Shown piece by piece: positions 15,854 to 23,810 of a stretch of 28,819 nucleotides of DNA. The DNA is from Methanoregula sp. UBA471 (GTDB taxonomy: Archaea; Halobacteriota; Methanomicrobia; Methanomicrobiales; Methanospirillaceae), in the NCBI GenBank assembly GCA_002495065.1, contig DADT01000063.1, positions 118,797 to 147,615 of the forward strand. Reading direction: 5' to 3'. A program made the position numbers and the translations under genes. Under the pieces are notes generated by a model, which saw only the letters and a program-made list of their open reading frames with translations, was not told where the DNA came from and searched no databases. Positions within the stretch are counted from its first letter, which is position 1. Every line of letters begins with the position of its first letter.

Positions 15854-17590
15854 ATGACAGCACCCAGAAAAGGCCGTGTTACCAAAATCAGCGGTAATAT
15901 GGTAACTGTCAGGTTCGATTCTCCGGTGATGCAGAATGAGGTTGCCTATATCCTTCATGGCGCAGAGCGTCTTAAATCAGAGATCATCCGTGTGCGCAAC
16001 AACCTTGCGGAGATGCAGGTTTATGAGGCAACCAGCTGTTTAAAAATCGGTGAAGAGGTTGAGTTTACCGGGGAGCTGCTTTCGGTTGAGCTGGGACCGG
16101 GAATGCTTGGCCAGATATTCGATGGTCTGCAAAATCCCCTGCCTGAAGTTGCCAGACAGTGCGGTTTTTTCTTAAAACGCGGTGTTTATATCAAGGCGCT
16201 TTCTGATACTGAGGTCTGGGATTTCACCCCTCTTGTAAAAACCGGCGATACAGTACGTGCCGGAGATAAAATCGGGTTTGTGCAGGAAAAAATATTCAGG
16301 CACTACTGCATGGTCCCCTTCTCTCTCCGGGGAAGTTTTGAAGTTGTGTCGGTCGAAAATGATGGCAGGTTCACGATTCGCCAGGCTGTTGCTCAGATAA
16401 AAGACCCGAACGGCAGAATGTATCCTGTATTTCTCAGCCAGCACTGGCCGGTAAAAATCCCTATCCGGTCGTACGCCGAGAAACTTAAACCCGATAAACC
16501 GCTGGTTACCAGGATGCGCCTTATTGATTCGCTCTTTCCGGTTGCCCGTGGTGGGACGTATTGTATCCCCGGTCCTTTTGGAGCAGGGAAAACCGTTCTG
16601 CAGCAGTTGACCAGCCGGCATGCTGAAGTGGATGTGGTCGTTATTGCTGCCTGCGGCGAGCGTGCCGGAGAAGTGGTCGAAACCATAAAGACATTTCCTA
16701 CTCTGACTGACCCCAGGACCAATCACCCTCTGAGCGACCGCACGGTAATTATCTGTAATACCAGCTCCATGCCGGTAGCAGCGAGAGAATCGAGCGTCTA
16801 TACGGCTGTAACGATAGCCGAATATTACCGTCAGATGGGACTTCACGTGCTTTTGCTCGCAGATTCCACCTCTCGTTGGGCCCAGGCTATGCGCGAGATG
16901 TCCGGCAGGCTCGAAGAGATTCCCGGAGAAGAGGCATTCCCCGCGTATCTCGAGTCCCGCATCGCCTCATTCTATGAAAGGGCGGGTGTGGTGCGTTTAC
17001 ATGATGGTTCAACCGGTTCAGTTACTATTGGCGGAGCGGTCAGCCCTGCAGGGGGGAATTTTGAAGAGCCGGTAACCCAGGCAACTCTAAAAGTAGTAGG
17101 AGCATTCCATGGGCTTTCCCGCAGTCGTTCTGATGCCCGCAGATACCCTGCAATAGACCCGTTAATCAGCTGGAGCAAATATAAAAGTTTTATTGACGAG
17201 AAACAGAAAGAGCGGGGGCATGGGATTCTGCGCAAAGGTTTCGATATTGTGCAGATGATGAAGGTGGTCGGAGAAGAAGGGACTTCGCTTTCCGATTACG
17301 TGGACTACCTGAAAGCGGAATTTTTTGATTTCGTCTATCTGCAGCAGAATGCCTTTGATACCGTTGATGAAGCTACCCCCAAAGAACGGCAGATTTACGT
17401 TTTTGATTTTATCTACCGCATTTTAGAATCGGAATTTATCTTTGAAAATAAAGACGCTGCTTTACATTTTTTTCAGCTGCTAAGACAGCTTTTCAAGGGG
17501 TGGAATTCTTCTCCGTGGCAGAGTGAAGAGTTTGAGAAAACTGAAAAAGAAATAAGGGTGCATTTACTCGAGCGGTTAAAGAAAGGTTAG
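15854..17590 (+). CDS. ntpA: Bacterial-type V-ATPase catalytic subunit A
   Basis: The 578-residue subunit carries the ATP-binding catalytic sites of the soluble head. The P-loop is GPFGAGKT at residues 240-247, with the catalytic Lys246. The GER motif follows near 268-270, then LLADSTSRWAQAMREMSGRLEEIPGEE, all standard. The bulge domain specific to A subunits (residues ~110-200) is present, with Gly-rich turns like KTGDTVRAGDKIG. The ATG at 15854 has a strong AGGAG ribosome site. It differs from the host A-type subunit that begins at 28170 and belongs to the bacterial V-type branch by its neighbours. It is followed by ntpB after one base. Confidence 0.95.
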   Translation: MTAPRKGRVTKISGNMVTVRFDSPVMQNEVAYILHGAERLKSEIIRVRNNLAEMQVYEATSCLKIGEEVEFTGELLSVELGPGMLGQIFDGLQNPLPEVARQCGFFLKRGVYIKALSDTEVWDFTPLVKTGDTVRAGDKIGFVQEKIFRHYCMVPFSLRGSFEVVSVENDGRFTIRQAVAQIKDPNGRMYPVFLSQHWPVKIPIRSYAEKLKPDKPLVTRMRLIDSLFPVARGGTYCIPGPFGAGKTVLQQLTSRHAEVDVVVIAACGERAGEVVETIKTFPTLTDPRTNHPLSDRTVIICNTSSMPVAARESSVYTAVTIAEYYRQMGLHVLLLADSTSRWAQAMREMSGRLEEIPGEEAFPAYLESRIASFYERAGVVRLHDGSTGSVTIGGAVSPAGGNFEEPVTQATLKVVGAFHGLSRSRSDARRYPAIDPLISWSKYKSFIDEKQKERGHGILRKGFDIVQMMKVVGEEGTSLSDYVDYLKAEFFDFVYLQQNAFDTVDEATPKERQIYVFDFIYRILESEFIFENKDAALHFFQLLRQLFKGWNSSPWQSEEFEKTEKEIRVHLLERLKKG

Positions 17591-17591
17591 C

Positions 17592-18911
17592 ATGCAGAAA
17601 TTATACACGAACATAATTCAGATTGTCGGGGATGTCATTACTGTAGAGGCAGAAAACGTAGGCAATACGGAGATGGCCCAGGTAATCACCCGGCGTGGAA
17701 CATCCCTGGCCCAGGTAATCCGCCTTGACGGAAAAAAGGTATTTTTGCAGGTTTTTGCCGGAAGCCGCGGTATTTCTACCGGTGACAAGGTAAAGTTTTT
17801 AGGGCATCCGATGCGTGTCGCCACCGGCGCTTCGCTTTTAGGCCGGATTTTTAACGGAAGCGGTTTGCCTCTGGATAACGGGCCGGCACTGTATGATAAT
17901 CTCGTCAAGATCGGGGGGCCACCGGTAAACCCGGTAAAAAGAATTATTCCCAACAAGATGATTCGTACCGGCATTCCCATGATCGATGTATTTAATTCCC
18001 TGGTTGAATCCCAGAAGCTCCCGGTTTTTTCGATTGCCGGTGAGCCTTATAATGAACTTTTAGCCAGTATTGCAACTCAGGCAGAAGTCGATATCATCAT
18101 CCTGGGGGGTATGGGGTTAAAATATGACGATTACCTCTTCTTCAGAGATACCCTTGAAGAACACGGGGCTCTTTCCCATTCGATTGTGTTTATGCATACC
18201 GCCGCCGATCCGGTTGTAGAGTGCCTGCTCGTTCCGGATATCAGTCTGGCGGTGGCAGAGAACTATGCTCTTGAGGGAAAAAGGGTGCTGGTACTATTGA
18301 CGGATATGAGCAATTTCTGTGATGCGTTGAAAGAAATTGCCATTACCATGCAACAGATCCCCTCCAACCGGGGATACCCGGGTGATCTTTACAGCCAGCT
18401 TGCAGCGCGCTATGAAAAGGCAGTTGATTTCGATACGGCAGGCTCTATTACTATTCTTGCAGCGACCACGATGCCGGGAGATGATGTCACTCATCCGATT
18501 CCGGACAATACCGGCTATATTACCGAGGGGCAGTTTTACCTCAAGAACGGTGTAATTGAACCGTTCGGCTCCTTAAGCCGTTTGAAGCAGCAGGTCAATG
18601 CCAAAACCCGCGATGACCACCGGACAATAATGGATACCATGATCCAGCTTTTCGCCGATTACCGCGAAACACAGGAAAAGCAGGCGATGGGATTTCAGAT
18701 GAGTAGCTGGGATATGAAGCTTCTGAAATACGGAAAACTCTTCGAAGATAACATGATGTCGTTAAGGGTGAATGTCCCGTTAGAAAAAGCGCTGGATCGG
18801 GGCTGGGATATTCTTCATGATTGTTTCTCTCCCGAGGAGACCGGAATTAAGAAATCGATGACAGACAAGTATTGGCCGGACAACAATGAAAATAAAACTT
18901 ACTCAGGGTGA
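17592..18911 (+). CDS. ntpB: Bacterial-type V-ATPase regulatory subunit B
   Basis: Subunit B alternates with A in the head and binds nucleotide at the non-catalytic side. The 439-residue protein has the expected degenerate P-loop region, VFSIAGEPYNELLASIA, which lacks the GKT of catalytic subunits. It also has LLTDMSNFCDALKEIA, IPSNRGYPGDLYSQLAARYE, and TMPGDDVTHPIPDNTGYITEGQ, all family signatures. The ATG at 17592 follows AAAGG. Its 3' end overlaps the start of the D gene by 26 bases. TTA leucine codons look more frequent here than in the upstream genes, for example TTTTTAGGGC near 17798, but this was not counted. Confidence 0.95.
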   Translation: MQKLYTNIIQIVGDVITVEAENVGNTEMAQVITRRGTSLAQVIRLDGKKVFLQVFAGSRGISTGDKVKFLGHPMRVATGASLLGRIFNGSGLPLDNGPALYDNLVKIGGPPVNPVKRIIPNKMIRTGIPMIDVFNSLVESQKLPVFSIAGEPYNELLASIATQAEVDIIILGGMGLKYDDYLFFRDTLEEHGALSHSIVFMHTAADPVVECLLVPDISLAVAENYALEGKRVLVLLTDMSNFCDALKEIAITMQQIPSNRGYPGDLYSQLAARYEKAVDFDTAGSITILAATTMPGDDVTHPIPDNTGYITEGQFYLKNGVIEPFGSLSRLKQQVNAKTRDDHRTIMDTMIQLFADYRETQEKQAMGFQMSSWDMKLLKYGKLFEDNMMSLRVNVPLEKALDRGWDILHDCFSPEETGIKKSMTDKYWPDNNENKTYSG

Positions 18912-19497
18912 ACTTAAAAGACAAAGAGATACTTTGCGGCAGTACGAGAGGTATCTGCCCACCCTGCAGCTTAAGAAGCAGCTGTTGCAGCTTGAGATTG
19001 TTCACCAGCAAAGCGCTCTCCTGAGGAGGAAGAAATCCTTAACTGAAATGGAGAAATCAGCGGAAAACTGGCTGGGGCTTTTAGTTGAGGCACCCCAAAT
19101 CAGGGATTGGCTTATTCCTGAAAAAATCATTACCGTGAACAAGAACGTAGCCGGGGTTGATGTGCCGGTTTTTGAACGTGTGGATTTTGAGCCGGCAGTA
19201 TATGATTTATTCCTGATGCCATTATGGGTGGATGCTGGTCTGGAAGCATTAAGGGATATGGTCTCTTTACGAGAAGAGATACAGGTCATTGAACAAGGAA
19301 TATCTGTTCTGAAACATGAATTGCGTATTACCACGCAGCGGGTAAACCTGTTCGAAAAGGTAAAAATTCCGGGAGCAAAAGAGGCAATCCGAAGGATCAA
19401 AATTTATATCGGCGATCAGATGACCAACGCCGTTGGCCGCAGCAAAATTGCCAAGAACAAAATCGAAGATGAGAATTTGGAGGAGGTGGTGGCATGA
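18886..19497 (+). CDS. ntpD: Bacterial-type V-ATPase subunit D (central stalk)
   Basis: Subunit D is the rotating central shaft. The 203-residue protein starts KIKLTQGELKRQRDTLRQYERYLP, the long N-terminal helix, and ends with a second long helix (VKIPGAKEAIRRIKIYIGDQ...VGRSKIAKNKI). Together they form the antiparallel coiled coil that fits inside the head. The ATG at 18886 lies within the end of the B gene. Its stop overlaps the start of the I gene (ATGA at 19494), so translation is coupled on both sides. No subunit F gene, the usual partner of D, lies in this operon. Confidence 0.88.
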   Translation: MKIKLTQGELKRQRDTLRQYERYLPTLQLKKQLLQLEIVHQQSALLRRKKSLTEMEKSAENWLGLLVEAPQIRDWLIPEKIITVNKNVAGVDVPVFERVDFEPAVYDLFLMPLWVDAGLEALRDMVSLREEIQVIEQGISVLKHELRITTQRVNLFEKVKIPGAKEAIRRIKIYIGDQMTNAVGRSKIAKNKIEDENLEEVVA

Positions 19498-21260
19498 TTG
19501 TTCCGATGAAAAAAGCCACTATCCTTTTCGAAAACGGGGATGCAGAAGCAACGGTAACGGATCTGCGGAAACTGGGCCTTTTGCATGTTGAGCACCAGAA
19601 TCCACCTGAAAGCAGGGATATATCTGTGCTTCAGGAAAAAGTGGATTTCATTGATTCCTCATTTAATGTTTTCAATCAGGTTATAGTGTTAGATGAAAAT
19701 GTCCAGCCAGCAGATAAAATCACCGGCGACTGGGAGCCGGTCATACATCATATCCTCGATCTTGGCAGGCGACGGGAACAACTGGAGTCATTGTCCCGTA
19801 CCATAATCGGTCAAATCAACGAATGGGCGCCCTGGGGTGACGTGGATTTCAACCAGATACAGAACCTGGGCCAGAACGGTATTTTTCTCAAGCTCTACCA
19901 GGTACCGGTAAAAGAAACGGGAAGTTTTCCCGATGACGTCGTGGTGAAAACAATATTTACAACAGGCGACATTGCCCACTGTGTAACGATATCCCACAGG
20001 CAGTTCGAAAGCATTTATAAGGAAATCCCCCCACCAAAAGAAACCGTATCTGTGTTTAAAGAGCAGCTCATTGAAAATATGAAGGATATGGACATAATCA
20101 AGGGTGAGATTATTGAATCCGCTCGCTATTACGAAGCTTTTCTGGAAATAAAGAGAAAACTAAAGAAAGAGATCGAATTCAGACAGGTGTTACATGGCAT
20201 GGGCCGGGAAGGGGCAATTGGTTATGTAACGGGATACATCCCCTATGACCATGAAGGGCCCCTGTCAGCCGAGGCCAGAAGTAGGAAATGGGGGATCATG
20301 ATTACGGATCCTTCAGAGGACGACAACGTGCCCACGCTCCTGAGAAATCCCGCCTGGGTCACTATGATCAAACCCGTGTTTGGGCTTCTGGGGCTCACAC
20401 CCGGGTATCGTGAACTTGACGTCAGTATGCTGTTTCTGATTTTTTTCAGCATCTTTTTTGGGATCCTCATAGGTGATGCCGGTTACGGGCTGGTCTATAT
20501 ACTGATTACATTCGGAATACAGAAAATGATGAAACCGGATGCAGAGATGAAAACAACCATCTCGCTCTTTTATCTGTTAGGATCCTGCGCAATCATCTGG
20601 GGCATTCTTACTGGTACCTTTTTTGGTCAGGGATGGTTGCGTACTCTGGGATTCACGCCACTTGTTCCTCAGCTAAATGATACCAATGTTATGGGCACGT
20701 TCTGCTTCTTATTAGGAGCATTGCATTTATCAATCGCCCATTCCTGGCGGGCAATCCTGAAATTACCCTCACTTACCGCTCTTGCTGATGTCGGGTATAT
20801 CTGCATACTCTGGACAGCATTTTTCCTGGCAAGGACGTTGATCCTTGGAGAAGCCTTTCCCCCCCTTGGGATGTGGCTGGTTGTGGCAGGAGTTATCCTC
20901 GTGATTGTCTTTACCAGCCCCCAGGCGAATGTACTCAGGGGAATCGGCGAAGGGCTTGGGACGATGGCATTGAGCTTTATGAATAACATTACTGACGTGA
21001 TCTCATATATCCGTCTTTTTGCGGTCAGTCTGGCAAGTCTTGCGGTAGCAGAGACTACGAACTACCTGGCTTTCGGGTTCGGCAGTGGGGTTGTCGCATT
21101 AGCGGCGGGTGTCGTAATTATTTTATTTGGTCATAGCCTAAATATCGTCTTAGGACTCATGTCGGTCCTCGTGCACGGCGTCAGGCTTAATGTACTGGAA
21201 TTTTCTGGGCATGCGAACGTAACATGGAGTGGATTTGAATTCGAACCGCTCAAAGAATGA
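19494..21260 (+). CDS. ntpI: Bacterial-type V-ATPase subunit I (membrane stator)
   Basis: The 588-residue subunit has a soluble N-terminal half (residues ~1-300) that holds the peripheral stalks. A membrane half with about seven or eight helices follows, beginning near LDVSMLFLIFFSIFFGILIGDAGYGLVY. The stator arginine that exchanges ions with the ring is expected in SFMNNITDVISYIRLFAVSLAS, where the Arg of SYIRLFA is present. The ATG at 19494 overlaps the D stop and follows AGGAGGTGG. It is shorter than, and clearly distinct from, the host subunit I at 23811. Together with subunit K it forms the ion channel of the membrane sector. Confidence 0.92.
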   Translation: MIVPMKKATILFENGDAEATVTDLRKLGLLHVEHQNPPESRDISVLQEKVDFIDSSFNVFNQVIVLDENVQPADKITGDWEPVIHHILDLGRRREQLESLSRTIIGQINEWAPWGDVDFNQIQNLGQNGIFLKLYQVPVKETGSFPDDVVVKTIFTTGDIAHCVTISHRQFESIYKEIPPPKETVSVFKEQLIENMKDMDIIKGEIIESARYYEAFLEIKRKLKKEIEFRQVLHGMGREGAIGYVTGYIPYDHEGPLSAEARSRKWGIMITDPSEDDNVPTLLRNPAWVTMIKPVFGLLGLTPGYRELDVSMLFLIFFSIFFGILIGDAGYGLVYILITFGIQKMMKPDAEMKTTISLFYLLGSCAIIWGILTGTFFGQGWLRTLGFTPLVPQLNDTNVMGTFCFLLGALHLSIAHSWRAILKLPSLTALADVGYICILWTAFFLARTLILGEAFPPLGMWLVVAGVILVIVFTSPQANVLRGIGEGLGTMALSFMNNITDVISYIRLFAVSLASLAVAETTNYLAFGFGSGVVALAAGVVIILFGHSLNIVLGLMSVLVHGVRLNVLEFSGHANVTWSGFEFEPLKE

Positions 21261-21270
21261 GGAGATTATC

Positions 21271-21708
21271 ATGACTGGGGATCTGGGATTAGGTCTGGTG
21301 CTTGGCCTGGCGGGCCTGGGATCTGCTGCCGGAGCAGGGACCGCCGGAATGGCTGCGATAGGAGCATGGAAGAAGAATTACAGCCAGAATAAGCCGGCAG
21401 CGTTTATGCTTGTTGCTTTTGCCGCTGCACCACTCACTCAGACGATCTACGGCTTTATTGTAATGAACAGGATGGTTGAGCTTGCCGTACTAGGCAATGA
21501 TGTCTGGGGTATCGGTGCCTTTTGTGGCGCGGCTATAGGCTTTTCTGCATATTTCCAGGGAAAATGTGCCGCCTGTGCCTGCGACGCAATGGGTGAAACC
21601 GGTAAAGGTTTTGGCAATTTCATGATCATATTGGGCCTGACCGAAACCGTTGCCCTGCTGGTGATGGCATTTATCCTGGGCATTCTGGGTCAGCTTGCTG
21701 TGGCATAA
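21271..21708 (+). CDS. ntpK: Bacterial-type V-ATPase subunit K (c ring, four helices, Na+ site conserved)
   Basis: The start chosen is the ATG at 21271, ten bases after the I stop and preceded by GAGGAG. It gives 145 residues and four membrane helices, a duplicated hairpin. Only the second hairpin carries the ion-binding carboxylate, E125 in ILGLTETVALL. T56 and Q57 (APLTQTIYG), Y60 and Q96 (YFQGKCAA) fall at the places of T64, Q65, Y68 and Q110 of Enterococcus hirae NtpK, whose E139 corresponds to E125. Those residues bind Na+ there, so this ring is probably Na+-specific. One carboxylate per four helices gives few ions per turn, which suits ATP-driven pumping. The last gene of the operon, it converges on the usp gene 10 bases away. 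Confidence 0.92.
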   Translation: MTGDLGLGLVLGLAGLGSAAGAGTAGMAAIGAWKKNYSQNKPAAFMLVAFAAAPLTQTIYGFIVMNRMVELAVLGNDVWGIGAFCGAAIGFSAYFQGKCAACACDAMGETGKGFGNFMIILGLTETVALLVMAFILGILGQLAVA

Positions 21709-21718
21709 ATTCAAACCT

Positions 21719-22588
21719 TCATTCCGGCTTTCGGATTATAATCACCGGCCGTTTTGCGTTCATAGCTACCGTATATGCTGTACTGCCGAGCAATAGTTCA
21801 CGGAACCAGCCTTTTCCATGGGAACTCATCCAGATGACAGATACATCCTCTTCATCCGCAATTCCTGCTATCTCGAAGGTGGGATTCCCTGTCTTTACGA
21901 TTGTCCTGACACTGATGCCCTGTGCGGCAAGATTACTGCGGATTGTTTCAATCTGTCCCTTTGCCTTTTGGACAGCCTCCTCGATCTCCGTTTCGGTCTC
22001 ACCCTGAGAAACGATATGGAGAAGGATAACCTCTCTTAATCCCTTTGTCCTGCTGAGAAGAGTTATCGCACTATCAGAGAACCGGGAAAAATCAATCGGA
22101 CAAAGGATCCGGAAGAGTAATCCCCGGCAGAACATCTCATAGGTCTTTGTCTTTATCTCCTCGATAATTTTATGGCGCATGATCAGCACATTTGTTCTGC
22201 TGCGACGGAGGACCGCCATTGACACACTGCCAAGGAGAATCCCTTCCACAAGACTGTTCCCCCGTGCACCGATAACGATCAGGGAAACACCTCGTTCCTC
22301 GGCTGCTTCGATGATTGCTCCTGCAGTGTCCGATGATGTCTTTACCACCGTTGTCACCCGAAGGTTCTGGCTGAGGTTTTCAAGGCGTCGTCTCTCTTCC
22401 CTGAGTAAATTATTTTCCCCGGTCTGGTAGAATGTACCCCCCACCTCTCCGCCGCCCCTCGGAGATCTGGCCTGTTCGACAACGTGGAACAGGATGATGT
22501 CGCGGGCTCCGGGAAAACCGGCTATGCAGTCAAGTGTTCTCCTTGCGTACTCAGAAAAATCGGTGGCGAACAGTATTTTTTCAAACAT
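21719..22588 (-). CDS. Tandem universal stress protein (two UspA domains)
   Basis: The start is set at the ATG at 22588, preceded by AGGAG with six-base spacing. The longer open frame upstream adds 40 residues unlike the family. The 289-residue product has two UspA folds. Domain 1 begins FEKILFATDFSEYARRTLDCI and ends with the ATP-binding pattern G-x2-G-x9-GS (GARG...LLGS). Domain 2 begins LFRILCPIDFSRFSDSAI and ends SSHGKG...LLLGSTAYTVAMNA, where the first Gly of the pattern is Ser, so its nucleotide site may be weakened. These cytoplasmic proteins are linked to stress, but their exact task is mostly unknown. The gene lies on the opposite strand between the two ATPase operons. Confidence 0.85.
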   Translation of the reverse strand: MFEKILFATDFSEYARRTLDCIAGFPGARDIILFHVVEQARSPRGGGEVGGTFYQTGENNLLREERRRLENLSQNLRVTTVVKTSSDTAGAIIEAAEERGVSLIVIGARGNSLVEGILLGSVSMAVLRRSRTNVLIMRHKIIEEIKTKTYEMFCRGLLFRILCPIDFSRFSDSAITLLSRTKGLREVILLHIVSQGETETEIEEAVQKAKGQIETIRSNLAAQGISVRTIVKTGNPTFEIAGIADEEDVSVIWMSSHGKGWFRELLLGSTAYTVAMNAKRPVIIIRKPE

Positions 22589-22752
22589 AGGTTTCTCCTG
22601 CTGAAATACGGAACGCCTGGTCTTCAGATCAGGCGGGATGCCCGGGACTCTATTTGAACAGTAAATACTATTTACGATATTTAATGCTATCCTGATGTGT
22701 GGAGTCATGGTTCATGGTGAAAATCCATGACAATGCAAACCTGTCTGGCAGC

Positions 22753-22784
22753 CCGCCGCCCCCGACGGGGCGCCCCCGCGGCGG
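22753..22784. repeat. Nested GC-rich hairpin, shared with 13763-13795
   Basis: CCGCCGC pairs with GCGGCGG as the outer 7-bp stem, and inside it CCCC-GAC-GGGG can form a second stem. The right half is nearly identical to the hairpin left of the bacterial-type ATPase operon. Confidence 0.5.
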
Positions 22785-22821
22785 ATCAGTGTCTATAAGC
22801 ATATTTGTAAACATCGCACTG

Positions 22822-22855
22822 CCCCGCCGTGCCTCGGAGAGGCCCTGAGGCGGGG
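22822..22855. repeat. Nested GC-rich hairpin
   Basis: CCCCGCC and GGCGGGG form an outer 7-bp stem, and GCCTC-GGA-GAGGC forms an inner 5-bp stem with a three-base loop. It stands in AT-rich surroundings about 70 bases before the repeat copy. It could be a structured RNA, a terminator for something not seen, or part of a mobile repeat. Confidence 0.5.
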
Positions 22856-22919
22856 AGCCCTCATAAAATTACAGGGTTTAATAATTTCATGGTTCGCGTG
22901 TGAACTCCCTTCGTGTGTG

Positions 22920-23113
22920 TTTCAACAAATTGCAAATGACCTGGTATCTGATGGAACAGTGCATGTCCCCCAGAACCGCCCTCACGCTTTGCGATTGTTT
23001 CGTATTACCTTCTCTGGGGGTTATTGCTCCGGTGGGGCGTGCCACAGCGGGGGGGGCGGAGGCTTTACGTGGCGCAGACCCAGGAGCGTTGAGAAAAATA
23101 TTATGAGGATTTT
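22920..23113 (+). repeat. Dispersed repeat, copy 2
   Basis: Begins TTTCAACAAATTGCAAA and ends near ATGAGGATTTT. It is the partner of 13518-13704, in the same orientation, on the other side of the bacterial-type ATPase operon and usp. The best-kept blocks are CGCTTTGCGATTGT, CGTATTACCTTCTCT, and GGAGGC followed later by GAGCGTT. It carries a run of eight G's near 23049-23056. Confidence 0.7.
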
Positions 23114-23486
23114 AACAGGGCCAAAAAAATCTTTTCGCCCGTAATATTTAATGATAGACTGGAACATATCCAAAATTTTATTTAAATAATTCTATAAAAT
23201 TTTAGGTGTAATACGCCTTTTGTTAAGCCGAATCGGAAAACAGAAACATTTATCGTTTAGAAATAGGAGTATTGACATTGTCTATATTAAAATTTTGCCA
23301 AAGATGAAATGTATGTCCACATTAATTGACAACAATAAAAATGTTCAACTGATCTTCGTTAACGGATTATTAAAGCGTACCAGAACACTCAAAACAACGA
23401 TTTCCGCGATATCTCAGGGTCCCGTCAATGATGTCTCACAAAAAAAATTAAAACTACGAGCAGGAACATCGAAGGAGTTGTAGATC

Positions 23487-23804
23487 GTGGCAGAAAAAAC
23501 ATTATTGCAGCAAATCCGGGAAAAAGAACTTCTCCTTAATATTAAAATTGAAGATACACGGAGGGAAGCAGAGGAAATCATCCTTAATGCGAGAAAAGAA
23601 GCAGAGGAAATCATTGAAAATTCTGAAAAAGAGGGAAAAGCGGCTTCACAGGAGTATTACGAGAAAGAAAAAGAGGGGATTACCAAAGAAATTGAAGAAC
23701 GTAAAAAACGTGGTGACCTGCAGGTGATCTCTGTCAGGGAAAAAGGAGAACGCAATATAAAACCAGCGATCGAGATGATAATAAAAGCCGTTTCCATGGA
23801 GTAG
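23487..23804 (+). CDS. ahaH: A1Ao ATP synthase subunit H (peripheral stalk)
   Basis: This short, highly charged coiled-coil protein (105 residues) is almost wholly Glu, Lys, Arg and Ala, with heptad-like repeats such as EAEEIILNARKEAEEIIENS. It pairs with subunit E to form the peripheral stalk of the archaeal synthase. It starts with GTG at 23487, preceded by AGGAG nine bases upstream, and is the first gene of the native A1Ao operon, in the usual methanogen order H-I-K-E-C-F-A. Its end lies six bases before the I gene. The bacterial-type operon to the left has no counterpart. Confidence 0.85.
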   Translation: MAEKTLLQQIREKELLLNIKIEDTRREAEEIILNARKEAEEIIENSEKEGKAASQEYYEKEKEGITKEIEERKKRGDLQVISVREKGERNIKPAIEMIIKAVSME

Positions 23805-23810
23805 GGGACT

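Larger units (their letters stand above)
22589..23486. other. Gene-free region between usp and the A1Ao operon, rich in repeats and hairpins
   Basis: Nearly 900 bases hold no convincing gene. From left to right there is a nested GC-rich hairpin (22753-22784), a second hairpin (22822-22855), copy 2 of the dispersed repeat (22920-23113), then an AT-rich stretch that probably carries the promoter of the A1Ao operon. A TATA-like TTTATTTAAATAATT lies near 23177-23191 and another, TCTATATTAAAAT, near 23281-23293. Either would give a leader of 170-280 bases before the first gene. Confidence 0.5.

Noticed and set aside
16172..16846. 224-codon minus-strand open frame inside ntpA
   Set aside because: Opposite-strand shadow of the catalytic subunit gene.
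22900..23144. Two overlapping open frames over repeat copy 2
   Set aside because: Gly/Cys/Arg-rich products in different frames of a G-rich repeat, no ribosome sites and no family likeness.
23220..23483. 87-codon open frame just before ahaH
   Set aside because: AT-rich, Lys/Ile-rich product without known likeness or ribosome site; it lies in the probable leader of the A1Ao operon.
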